Shown piece after piece: positions 37,662 to 45,785 of a DNA stretch of 64,000 nt. The notes beneath the pieces were generated by a model that was given only the letters and a program-made list of their open reading frames with translations, had not been told where the DNA came from and made no database searches. The DNA lies in NCBI GenBank assembly GCA_015057625.1, contig SVDZ01000013.1, forward strand, positions 47,642-111,641, written 5' to 3'. Positions within the stretch are counted from its first letter, which is position 1, and each line of letters begins with the position of its first letter. Both the position numbers and the translations under genes were made by a program. The stretch comes from Lachnospiraceae bacterium (lineage in GTDB: Bacteria; Bacillota; Clostridia; Lachnospirales; Lachnospiraceae).

Positions 37662-39736
37662 TAAGAAAAGGTATGTTTTTAAGTAATAGATACGAAATAC
37701 TTGAGAAGGTCGGCTCCGGCGGAATGTCGGATGTTTACAAGGCAAAATGCCACAAGCTCAACAGATTCGTTGCTATAAAAGTACTCAAGTCAGAATTTAG
37801 TGAAGACAAGAATTTTGTTACTAAATTCAGAGCGGAAGCACAGAATGCTGCCGGACTTGCACATCCAAACATCGTAAGCGTTTACGATGTTGGTGTGGAC
37901 AGAGGTATGTACTATATAGTTATGGAGCTTATTGAAGGAATTACCTTAAAGCAGTATATCGCCAGAAAGAAAAGACTGTCGGTAAAAGAGGCTGTCAGCA
38001 TTTCTATTCAGGTAGCTCAGGGTATTGAATGTGCTCACAACAATAATATTATACATAGAGATATCAAACCACAGAATGTAATTATTTCAAGAGATGGTAA
38101 GGTAAAGGTTGCTGATTTTGGTATCGCAAGAGCAACTTCTGTTAATACACATACTACCAATGCAATGGGATCAGTTCACTATATTTCTCCTGAACAGGCA
38201 TCCAACGGTCCTGTTGATGAGAAGAGTGATATTTATTCTCTTGGTATTACTATGTATGAGATGCTCACAGGACATGTGCCATTTGATGGAGACTCCACAG
38301 TGACAATTGCGCTTCAGCATATTCAAAAGCACGTTCCAAGACTCAGCGAGGAACTTCCAAATATTCCTGTAAGCGTTGAAAAAATTGTTCTCAAATGTAC
38401 TCAGAATGTTCCGGATAGAAGATATCTCAAGATTTCTTCACTGATTACAGATCTTAAGAGAGCACTTCTAAATCCGGATGATGACTTTGTTCAGCTTGAT
38501 GAGGAGAAAAAGACAGATACAGTTATTCTCACAGATCAGGATAAGATTGCCATTGCAAATGGAGCAGGCAAGGTTGAGCAGATAGTGGAAAAAGATGATG
38601 TTGAAGATAAGGACGATCCTTTTTACGAGGAACCTCCTACTACATTGGAAAAAGTCTTTATGTTTGTTGGTATAGGAATAGTGCTTGTATTCCTTGTAGT
38701 TGCCGTTGCAATGATACCAAAAATCTTTTCTGACGGAAAAGAACCGGATAGAGATATAGATGTGGAGACAGAGACTTTGGATCCTACCCTTGCGCAGGTT
38801 CCAAATTTATATGAATTGAGTGAAGAGGATGCCAGAACTACTCTTCACAGCAGACAATTGGGAATCAAGTATGACTATGCGTTTGATGACAATGTTGAAA
38901 AGGGATTTGTCTGCGCACAGTCTGAAGAACCAAATGCTATTGTAGAAAAGAATTCTACTATTTTTGTCACAATCAGTAATGGAGCTGAACGTATTCAAAT
39001 TCCTGAAAAAATTGTAGGAAAAGATGTTGAAGCCGCAACACTTGAACTAAATAATGCAGGTTTTGAGGTTGAGGTGGCTTACTCATATAGTACAAGTGCC
39101 ATTGGCACAGTTTTGTCTCATGATCCTGACGGAAAAGTTGAACTGGCAAGAGGTACGGTTATCACTTTAAATGTCAGCCGAGGAAAAGAGGCAAATGTTG
39201 ATGGTATTACACTTGCCACTGTGCCAAGTGTTGCCACAAAGTCGAGAGAAAAGGCTGAGTCAGCACTTAAGTCTGCGGGTTTCAAAATCGGACCTATCAA
39301 GGAAGTGTTCAGTGAAACTCATGAGGCAGGAACAGTTATAAGAATGACTGCAAAACCGGGAGCACAACTTCCTACAGGTTCCACAGTAGGAATGGTAGTG
39401 AGCCTTGGTTCTGAGAATCCGGAGACTGAGACAGTTGAGAATATTACAGATGAACAGCCTACAGAAGATGCAAGTTCACAGACACAGACCTACAGTGCTT
39501 CATATACATTTGCAATTGAGGATATGATAGATGCAACAGGTGAACATCTCACGTCGGGAGCTATTACAATTTATGTTGATGGCAAGAAAGTTCCGGTAGA
39601 TCCGGCGTATGCAAGATTGGAGTCGTGGCCTGGAGATTACGCATTTACGGTTACTGAGAGTTATTCAGGACCGGCAACGCTTCAGCTGTACGTAGATAAT
39701 GCAGTTGTTATTGATAAACAGATAGAACTTCAATAG
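37658..39736 (+). CDS. prkC: PASTA-domain Ser/Thr protein kinase
   Basis: 692 residues. The cytoplasmic kinase domain (about 8-270) has a GSGGMSDVYKA glycine loop, IKVL lysine, HRDIKPQN (about 134) and DFGIA. One membrane helix follows (about 334-356), then three extracellular PASTA repeats (about 378-590) that bind muropeptides. Beyond residue 600 comes a Thr/Glu-rich linker and a small beta domain (SYTFAIEDMIDATGEHLTSG onward) that is not PASTA. In relatives it controls growth, division and spore germination. Confidence 0.97.
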   Translation: MIRKGMFLSNRYEILEKVGSGGMSDVYKAKCHKLNRFVAIKVLKSEFSEDKNFVTKFRAEAQNAAGLAHPNIVSVYDVGVDRGMYYIVMELIEGITLKQYIARKKRLSVKEAVSISIQVAQGIECAHNNNIIHRDIKPQNVIISRDGKVKVADFGIARATSVNTHTTNAMGSVHYISPEQASNGPVDEKSDIYSLGITMYEMLTGHVPFDGDSTVTIALQHIQKHVPRLSEELPNIPVSVEKIVLKCTQNVPDRRYLKISSLITDLKRALLNPDDDFVQLDEEKKTDTVILTDQDKIAIANGAGKVEQIVEKDDVEDKDDPFYEEPPTTLEKVFMFVGIGIVLVFLVVAVAMIPKIFSDGKEPDRDIDVETETLDPTLAQVPNLYELSEEDARTTLHSRQLGIKYDYAFDDNVEKGFVCAQSEEPNAIVEKNSTIFVTISNGAERIQIPEKIVGKDVEAATLELNNAGFEVEVAYSYSTSAIGTVLSHDPDGKVELARGTVITLNVSRGKEANVDGITLATVPSVATKSREKAESALKSAGFKIGPIKEVFSETHEAGTVIRMTAKPGAQLPTGSTVGMVVSLGSENPETETVENITDEQPTEDASSQTQTYSASYTFAIEDMIDATGEHLTSGAITIYVDGKKVPVDPAYARLESWPGDYAFTVTESYSGPATLQLYVDNAVVIDKQIELQ

Positions 39737-39784
39737 AAAGTTGGATTAAATCAGGTAAATGTTTGATTCAATGAAAGGCGGAAG

Positions 39785-40663
39785 ATGACTGGAAAAATAA
39801 TAAAAGGAATTGCAGGATTTTACTACGTTCACATAGAGGGACAGGGAGTTTATGAATGCAAGGCCAAAGGAGTTTTCAGGAATAAAAGCATAAAACCTCT
39901 TGTGGGAGATAATGTTAAAATAGACATTATTGATGATGAAGAAAAAAAGGGGAATATCATAGAAGTTCTTGAAAGAAAGAACGATTTGATAAGACCTGCT
40001 GTGGCAAATGTAGATCAGGCCTTGGTGGTCTTTGCATTAAAAGATCCCGAACCTAACCTGAATTTGTTGGACAGATTTCTTGTGATGATGGAATTTCAGA
40101 ATATTGAAACAGTAATCTGTTTTAACAAATCTGATATTTCTGATGACGAGGAGACTAAGAGAATTGCCGATATTTATTCAAAGGCAGGATACAGAGTAAT
40201 CATCACCAGTGTGGAGAAGGATGAGGGTGTTTCAAAAGTGAAAGAGCAGCTTGCATCTAAGACCACAGTTTTTGCAGGCCCTTCAGGTGTGGGCAAATCT
40301 TCCATGCTAAATGCGCTGGCTCTTGATTATAAAATGGAGACAGGAGAGGTTAGCAAAAAGATTGGAAGAGGAAAACATACCACAAGGCATTCAGAGATTT
40401 TTTACATTGATAAGATGACCTATGTGATTGATACCCCGGGTTTTACATCACTGAATGTTCCGGGTATGGATGAGAGAGTTTTGGAAGAATGTTTTCCTGA
40501 GTTTGTTCCTTACATAGGAGAATGCAAATTTACAGGTTGTGCTCATATAAGTGAACCGGATTGCGCAATTAAAAATCTGGTGCAGGAAGGAAAGATTCCT
40601 TCAGAGAGATATGAAAATTACAAAAGTTTTTACGATGAGTTAAAAAACAGAAAGAAATATTAG
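39785..40663 (+). CDS. rsgA: Ribosome small-subunit GTPase RsgA
   Basis: 292 residues. An N-terminal OB fold is followed by a circularly permuted GTPase: the NKSD motif (FNKSDIS, about 117) comes before G1 AGPSGVGKSS (about 165) and G3 DTPGF. A C-terminal Cys/His zinc motif (CKFTGCAHISEPDC) follows. It checks late 30S assembly. It follows prkC after 48 nt, as in many Firmicutes (prpC-prkC-rsgA-rpe). Confidence 0.97.
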   Translation: MTGKIIKGIAGFYYVHIEGQGVYECKAKGVFRNKSIKPLVGDNVKIDIIDDEEKKGNIIEVLERKNDLIRPAVANVDQALVVFALKDPEPNLNLLDRFLVMMEFQNIETVICFNKSDISDDEETKRIADIYSKAGYRVIITSVEKDEGVSKVKEQLASKTTVFAGPSGVGKSSMLNALALDYKMETGEVSKKIGRGKHTTRHSEIFYIDKMTYVIDTPGFTSLNVPGMDERVLEECFPEFVPYIGECKFTGCAHISEPDCAIKNLVQEGKIPSERYENYKSFYDELKNRKKY

Positions 40664-40692
40664 AGAGGAGAGCACAGATTTGTGCGAGTGTA
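40664..40692 (+). promoter_or_regulatory. Ribosome-binding site of rpe with a hairpin in the spacer
   Basis: AGAGGAG (40664-40670) is 22 nt from the rpe ATG, far beyond the usual distance. The hairpin GCACA-GATT-TGTGC (40672-40685) lies in between and would bring the two to a normal spacing if folded. No better Shine-Dalgarno sequence lies closer. Confidence 0.5.
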
Positions 40693-41352
40693 ATGATTAA
40701 ATTAGCACCATCAATATTGTCAGCGGATTTCTCAAAACTGGGAGAAGAAATAAAGTTAATTGATAATGCGGGAGCAGAGTGGGTTCACGTGGATGTAATG
40801 GATGGAATGTTTGTTCCGAATATTTCCATAGGAATTCCTGTAGTTGAGTCCTGCAGAAAGTGTACAGATAAAGTTTTTGATGTACATCTCATGATTGAGG
40901 AGCCAATCAAATATGTTGAACAGTTTGCAAAAGCCGGAGCCGATATGATTACTATTCATGTTGAGGCTTGTGAGGATGTGGCTGCCACAATAGACAAAAT
41001 CCATGAGATGGGTAAAATGGCAGGTCTTGCCCTCAATCCTGAAACAGCAGTTGATGAGGTGCTTCCATATATAAGCCATGTGGAGATGATTCTTGTCATG
41101 ACAGTTCATCCGGGATTTGGAGGACAGTCATACATTGATGAGTGCACTGAAAAGATAGAGATAATCAATGCGATTATCAATGAATACAAACTTGATACAC
41201 TTCTTGAGGTTGACGGCGGAATTAAAACCGATAATGTCGATATTCCACTTGAGGCAGGGGCAAACGTTATTGTTGCAGGTTCTGCAGTGTACAAGGGAGA
41301 CGTTGTGAAAAATATCTCTGATTTCAAAGAGATTTTTAAAAAATATGAATAG
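40693..41352 (+). CDS. rpe: Ribulose-phosphate 3-epimerase
   Basis: 219 residues, TIM barrel. MIKLAPSILSADFSKLGEEI, VHVDVMDGMFVPNISIG and MTVHPGFGGQSYI carry the metal and catalytic residues of the family. It interconverts ribulose 5-phosphate and xylulose 5-phosphate in the pentose phosphate pathway. Its ribosome-binding site is unusual and is listed separately. Confidence 0.97.
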   Translation: MIKLAPSILSADFSKLGEEIKLIDNAGAEWVHVDVMDGMFVPNISIGIPVVESCRKCTDKVFDVHLMIEEPIKYVEQFAKAGADMITIHVEACEDVAATIDKIHEMGKMAGLALNPETAVDEVLPYISHVEMILVMTVHPGFGGQSYIDECTEKIEIINAIINEYKLDTLLEVDGGIKTDNVDIPLEAGANVIVAGSAVYKGDVVKNISDFKEIFKKYE

Positions 41353-41393
41353 ATATTAATTTCTATAATCACATTAAAAGGAGAAAAGAAGAA

Positions 41394-42491
41394 ATGAAAT
41401 TAGGAATCGTTGGTTTGCCTAATGTTGGTAAAAGTACATTGTTTAATTCGCTTACAAAGGCAGGAGCAGAATCAGCTAACTACCCATTCTGTACTATAGA
41501 TCCAAATGTTGGTATTGTTACAGTTCCGGATGAGAGACTTAACAAGCTTGCTGCATTATATAACTCAGCAAAGGTTACACCTGCTGTAATCGAGTTTGTT
41601 GATATTGCAGGACTTGTAAAGGGAGCTTCAAAAGGTGAAGGTCTTGGAAACCAGTTCCTCTCAAACATCAGAGAGGTAGATGCCATCGTTCACGTAGTAA
41701 GATGTTTTGAAAATACAAACGTAATCCATGTTGAGGGAAGCGTTGATCCTATCAGAGATATAGAGACAATTAACCTTGAACTTGTATTTGCAGATGCGGA
41801 AGTGTTAGAGAGACGTATCGCAAAAACTACAAGAGGCGCAAGAAATGATAAAGAGCTTGCAAAAGAACTTGATTTTCAGGAAAGACTCAAAGCATATCTT
41901 GATGATGGAAATCTTGCTATCAGCTTTGAACTTGAAAACGAAGATGAAGAGAAATGGATGAAGGAGTACAATCTCCTCACAGCAAAACCTGTTATCTTTG
42001 CAGCAAATGTATCAGAGGATGATTTGGCAGATGACGGAAAGTCAAATGAATATGTTGCGGCAGTAAGAGAGTTTGCAGCAAATCATGACAGCGAAGTGTT
42101 CGTTATCAGTGCACAGATTGAACAGGAAATTGCAGAACTTGACGACGAGGAGAAGGAAATGTTCCTTTCAGAACTCGGATTGTCAGAGTCAGGTCTCGAT
42201 AAACTTATCAAGGCAAGTTACTCACTTCTTGGTCTTATCAGTTACCTCACATCGGGAGAGGATGAGACAAGAGCTTGGACTATTACAAAAGGAACAAAGG
42301 CTCCACAGGCTGCCGGAAAAATCCATACTGATTTTGAGAGAGGATTTATCAGAGCAGAAGTTGTTAATTATCAGGACTTACTTGACTGTGGTTCTCTGTC
42401 AGCTGCAAAAGAAAAAGGTCTTGTGGGACTTGAAGGAAAAGAATATGTAGTTAAAGATGGAGATGTTATTTTGTTCAGATTTAACGTATAA
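41394..42491 (+). CDS. ychF: Redox-regulated ATPase/GTPase YchF (Obg-like)
   Basis: 365 residues. P-loop GLPNVGKST at residues 6-14, DIAGLVKGASKGEGLGN, a coiled-coil insertion (about 130-190) and a C-terminal TGS domain ending VVKDGDVILFRFNV. YchF/OLA1 binds ribosomes and prefers ATP. AAGGAG precedes the start. It stands between rpe and lgt. Confidence 0.97.
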   Translation: MKLGIVGLPNVGKSTLFNSLTKAGAESANYPFCTIDPNVGIVTVPDERLNKLAALYNSAKVTPAVIEFVDIAGLVKGASKGEGLGNQFLSNIREVDAIVHVVRCFENTNVIHVEGSVDPIRDIETINLELVFADAEVLERRIAKTTRGARNDKELAKELDFQERLKAYLDDGNLAISFELENEDEEKWMKEYNLLTAKPVIFAANVSEDDLADDGKSNEYVAAVREFAANHDSEVFVISAQIEQEIAELDDEEKEMFLSELGLSESGLDKLIKASYSLLGLISYLTSGEDETRAWTITKGTKAPQAAGKIHTDFERGFIRAEVVNYQDLLDCGSLSAAKEKGLVGLEGKEYVVKDGDVILFRFNV

Positions 42492-42514
42492 ACATTGTTG
42501 ACAGGAGAACTTAT

Positions 42515-43462
42515 ATGTTAGTGGCCGATACAGGAATAGAATTTATTAATTTCGGAATAAAACTGAAAGACCTTGCAAAAGGAATATACATTGGCGATTT
42601 TATGATTGCTTATTACGGCATGATAATCGCACTAGGTATTTTATCAGGAATAATGATAGTATGTTTTCAGGCAAAAAGGACCGGACAGAATGTTGATACT
42701 TATCTTGATTTTGCCGTTTATATTATTGTTTCGTGTATTATCGGGGCAAGAATATATTATGTGGTGTTTCAGTGGGATTATTACAAAGATCACATATCGG
42801 AAATAATCAATCTTCGAGAGGGCGGACTTGCTATTTATGGCGCGGTTATCGTGGGAGTGATTGGAGCATATATTTACGGAAAAGTCAAAAAAGTAAATTA
42901 TGCTTTGCTTGGAGATACTGCCATAGTCGGATTGGTTACAGGTCAGATAATCGGAAGATGGGGAAACTTTTTTAATAGGGAAGCCTTCGGAGGAGTGGCA
43001 AAGGATTCTAATCCATTTGCTATGAGACTTTACTTTGACGACTATTTCAGTATATATGATGTTCCAAAAGCAGTTCTTGACGGTATGGAAAAAATGACCG
43101 GAAAGACAGCAGAGGTGCTAGGGTACGTTCAGGTCGAACCCACTTTTCTGTATGAAAGCTGTTGCAACATTATAGTACTTGCAATATTGATGTTTATGAC
43201 AAAAAGAAAGAAGTTTGACGGACAGATAGTTCTTTTGTATCTGATGGGATATGGCACTGTTAGATTTTTCGTCGAGGGACTTCGAACAGATCAGCTTATG
43301 ATGCCTGTTTTGAATTATCCGGTATCAAGATTACTGTCCGCAATACTGGTTGTTGTCTCATTAATTGTTATGATTATCAAATTAATGGGAAAAAGTGGCA
43401 AAAATTTGGGAAATCCCTCCACTTTTGAAAAAAATGTGGGAAAATCTACCACAGAGGAATAA
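42515..43462 (+). CDS. lgt: Prolipoprotein diacylglyceryl transferase
   Basis: 315 residues with seven membrane helices. The Lgt signature is GRWGNFFNREAFG, from about residue 147. GARIYYV and VEPTFLYES are the other conserved stretches. It adds diacylglycerol to the lipobox cysteine of lipoproteins. AGGAG precedes the ATG. The C-terminal 25 residues are charged and variable. A very strong terminator follows. Confidence 0.96.
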   Translation: MLVADTGIEFINFGIKLKDLAKGIYIGDFMIAYYGMIIALGILSGIMIVCFQAKRTGQNVDTYLDFAVYIIVSCIIGARIYYVVFQWDYYKDHISEIINLREGGLAIYGAVIVGVIGAYIYGKVKKVNYALLGDTAIVGLVTGQIIGRWGNFFNREAFGGVAKDSNPFAMRLYFDDYFSIYDVPKAVLDGMEKMTGKTAEVLGYVQVEPTFLYESCCNIIVLAILMFMTKRKKFDGQIVLLYLMGYGTVRFFVEGLRTDQLMMPVLNYPVSRLLSAILVVVSLIVMIIKLMGKSGKNLGNPSTFEKNVGKSTTEE

Positions 43463-43530
43463 AAATGTGGATGACAAAATAAAAAAATCATAAGACAAAG
43501 CCTTATTTTATAAGGAAAAACGGTTTCTAG

Positions 43531-43580
43531 AACCTGTGAAAATTTTTTGAAAAAAATTTTCACAGGTTTTATTTTTTTGC
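43531..43580 (+). terminator. Terminator between lgt and the mraZ operon
   Basis: AACCTGTGAAAATTTTTT pairs with AAAATTTTCACAGGTT around GAAAA and is followed by ATTTTTTT. A smaller hairpin, CCTTAT-TTT-ATAAGG (43501-43515), lies just before it. Confidence 0.92.
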
Positions 43581-43590
43581 TCTAAAACCC

Positions 43591-43619
43591 TTGATATTTA
43601 TGCAAAAATGGGGTAAAAT
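43591..43619 (+). promoter_or_regulatory. Promoter of the mraZ division/cell-wall operon
   Basis: TTGATA (43591-43596) and TAAAAT (43614-43619) are 17 nt apart. Transcription would start near 43626, inside the MraZ boxes, leaving a leader of about 210 nt. Confidence 0.75.
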
Positions 43620-43627
43620 TTCATCAT

Positions 43628-43667
43628 AAGTGGTGATTAGAGGTGAAAAGTGGTAGAAAGTGGTAGA
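43628..43667 (+). promoter_or_regulatory. MraZ operator: four 10-bp boxes
   Basis: Four consecutive decamers: AAGTGGTGAT, TAGAGGTGAA, AAGTGGTAGA, AAGTGGTAGA. Their AAGTGG core with exact 10-bp phasing matches the described MraZ box pattern (GTG-rich direct repeats with one repeat per helical turn). They overlap the predicted transcription start, fitting autorepression by MraZ encoded 170 nt downstream. Confidence 0.85.
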
Positions 43668-43838
43668 TTTTCAGAAAATCGCACATCTAATCCCATTACT
43701 GCAGGCGATATATTGAACTTGTCACAAAGATAGACAAAAGCGCAGGTTTATCGGTGACAATAGCAGAAGAGTTTCTGTGAAAAAACAATATACAAGGTTC
43801 ACTTCCATAGGTAGTCGACGACTTAGGAGGATTTGGTT

Positions 43839-44270
43839 ATGTTCATGGGACAATACAATCAAAAAGTTGATACAAAAGGCAGAGCTATTGTTCCAGCTAA
43901 ATTTAGGGACGAGTTAGGGGAGCAGTTTGTCATTACAAAGGGGCTCGATGATTGTATTTTCGGTTTTCCACTATCTAAATGGGAAGAACTGGCAGAAAAG
44001 CTTAGCAGTTTATCAATTACAGACAAAAAGGTTAGAAAGTTCATTCGATTTTTCCTCGCAGGGGCAGCCACCCTCGAGACTGACAAGCAGGGAAGGGTAT
44101 TAATACCTACAGCCTTGAGGGAGTTCGCCTCACTTGACAAAGATGTCATCTGGATTGGGGCAGGCTCAAGATTGGAAATTTGGAATCCGGACAAGTATAT
44201 TGAAAATACAGAATTTGATGAGGATGAGATGGAAGATTTGGCAGATTACATGTCAGACCTTGGAATCTAA
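43839..44270 (+). CDS. mraZ: Division/cell-wall cluster transcriptional regulator MraZ
   Basis: 143 residues with two AbrB-like SpoVT/MraZ repeats: MFMGQYNQKVDTKGRAIVPAKFRDEL, then ATLETDKQGRVLIPTALREFASL. MraZ forms rings and binds the boxes upstream of its own gene. I start at ATG 43839, 8 nt after AGGAGG. A TTG at 43833 is too close to it. Confidence 0.97.
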   Translation: MFMGQYNQKVDTKGRAIVPAKFRDELGEQFVITKGLDDCIFGFPLSKWEELAEKLSSLSITDKKVRKFIRFFLAGAATLETDKQGRVLIPTALREFASLDKDVIWIGAGSRLEIWNPDKYIENTEFDEDEMEDLADYMSDLGI

Positions 44271-44294
44271 TCTGAATCGGGAAAGGAAGCACAC

Positions 44295-45230
44295 ATGAGT
44301 TTTAAACATATATCGGTACTGTTAAATGAAACAGTTGATGGACTTAATATTAAAGCGGATGGAATATATGTTGACGGAACTCTTGGAGGTGGCGGTCATG
44401 CATACGAGGTATGCAAAAGATTATCAGACAAGGGTAGATTTGTCGGAATAGACCAGGATGGAGATGCCCTTGATGCAGCAAAAGAAAGACTCAGTGAGTT
44501 CTCTGACATTACCTCATTTGTCAGAAGCAACTACTGTGAGATAGACACGATACTAGATGACTTAGGAATTGAAAAGGTTGATGGAATTGTTCTTGATCTT
44601 GGCGTTTCTTCTTATCAGTTAGATACCATTGAGAGAGGTTTTTCTTACAAGGAGGATGCACCTCTTGATATGAGAATGGACAGCAGACAGACCAAGACAG
44701 CAGCTACAGTTGTCAATGAGTACAGCGAGTTTGATTTGTATAGGATTATACGGGATTACGGAGAAGATAAATTCGCAAAGAACATTGCAAAGCATATTGT
44801 GGCAGCAAGAGAAGAAAAGGAGATTACCACAACAAAGGAACTGAGTGACATTATTAAAGCTTCAATCCCTATGAAAGTTCAGGCAAAGGGAGGACATCCG
44901 GCCAAGAAGACTTTCCAGGCAATCAGAATTGAAGTTAATAAGGAACTCGAGGTTTTGAATCAGTCAATCGACAAGATGATTGAGAGATTGAATCCAGGCG
45001 GAAGATTGTGCATTATCACATTCCACTCATTAGAGGACAGAATCGTTAAGACAAAGTTTAAAAATAACGAGAATCCTTGTACATGCCCTCCGGATTTTCC
45101 GGTTTGTGTATGTGGAAATGTTTCTAAAGGCAAAGTGATAACCAGAAAGCCGATAGTGCCATCTGAAGAGGAGATTGATTACAATAAAAGATCTAAGAGC
45201 TCAAAACTTAGAATCTTTGAAAGAGCGTAG
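44295..45230 (+). CDS. rsmH: 16S rRNA (cytosine(1402)-N4)-methyltransferase
   Basis: 311 residues. The start [16 protein letters not shown] loop [11 protein letters not shown] (about 27), [10 protein letters not shown] (about 100) and [18 protein letters not shown] (about 210) are the family hallmarks. It methylates C1402 in the ribosomal P site. It follows mraZ after 24 nt, the universal order. Confidence 0.98.
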   Translation: MSFKHISVLLNETVDGLNIKADGIYVDGTLGGGGHAYEVCKRLSDKGRFVGIDQDGDALDAAKERLSEFSDITSFVRSNYCEIDTILDDLGIEKVDGIVLDLGVSSYQLDTIERGFSYKEDAPLDMRMDSRQTKTAATVVNEYSEFDLYRIIRDYGEDKFAKNIAKHIVAAREEKEITTTKELSDIIKASIPMKVQAKGGHPAKKTFQAIRIEVNKELEVLNQSIDKMIERLNPGGRLCIITFHSLEDRIVKTKFKNNENPCTCPPDFPVCVCGNVSKGKVITRKPIVPSEEEIDYNKRSKSSKLRIFERA

Positions 45231-45305
45231 TTTTTTGTCGGCTTAGGACACCGACATTTATAGGATGAGGACGGGTTATTTTTTAGTTGGAGGAAACGGA
45301 TAGTT

Positions 45306-45770
45306 ATGGAAAGACGAGGAATCAATAACGCTTACGTATATGGAAATACTGTCAGAAAGACAGCACCAAGAAGAGAAGAAAGAGTATATATAGATGGCGA
45401 GAGAGTAAGATTAAGCCGCAGAGAAATGATGTACAGAGAAAGAGCATTGAAGATGAACGCACCATACGTTCTTTTCCTTGCTTTTGTGTCTGCGTTCTGT
45501 CTTGCAATGGCAGTTGTGTATTTAGGAGTACAGTCTGATATTAAAACTGCACGAAGAGATATTACAGAACTCAAAAACAACATCAATACAGTAACAGCAA
45601 AAAATGAGGCAATTGATTATTCAATTAACACATATATTTCATCTGAACATGTTATAAAGGTAGCAACAAAAGAGCTTGGAATGGTAGAAGCAGATTCTGA
45701 GCATGTTGTATTTTACAATAATACCGATAGCGAGTATACTGTTCAGTATAAGGACATTCCATCGAAATAG
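45306..45770 (+). CDS. ftsL: Cell division protein FtsL-like
   Basis: 154 residues. A basic cytoplasmic N-terminus (1-50, rich in Arg) is followed by one membrane helix (about 54-76) and a coiled coil (about 80-115) ending in the VIKVATKELGMVEADSE region, the typical FtsL/DivIC layout. Sequence identity in this family is low, so the name rests mainly on topology and on its position between rsmH and the first penicillin-binding protein gene. GGAGG precedes the start. Confidence 0.88.
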   Translation: MERRGINNAYVYGNTVRKTAPRREERVYIDGERVRLSRREMMYRERALKMNAPYVLFLAFVSAFCLAMAVVYLGVQSDIKTARRDITELKNNINTVTAKNEAIDYSINTYISSEHVIKVATKELGMVEADSEHVVFYNNTDSEYTVQYKDIPSK

Positions 45771-45785
45771 AGGAAGAATTGTGTT

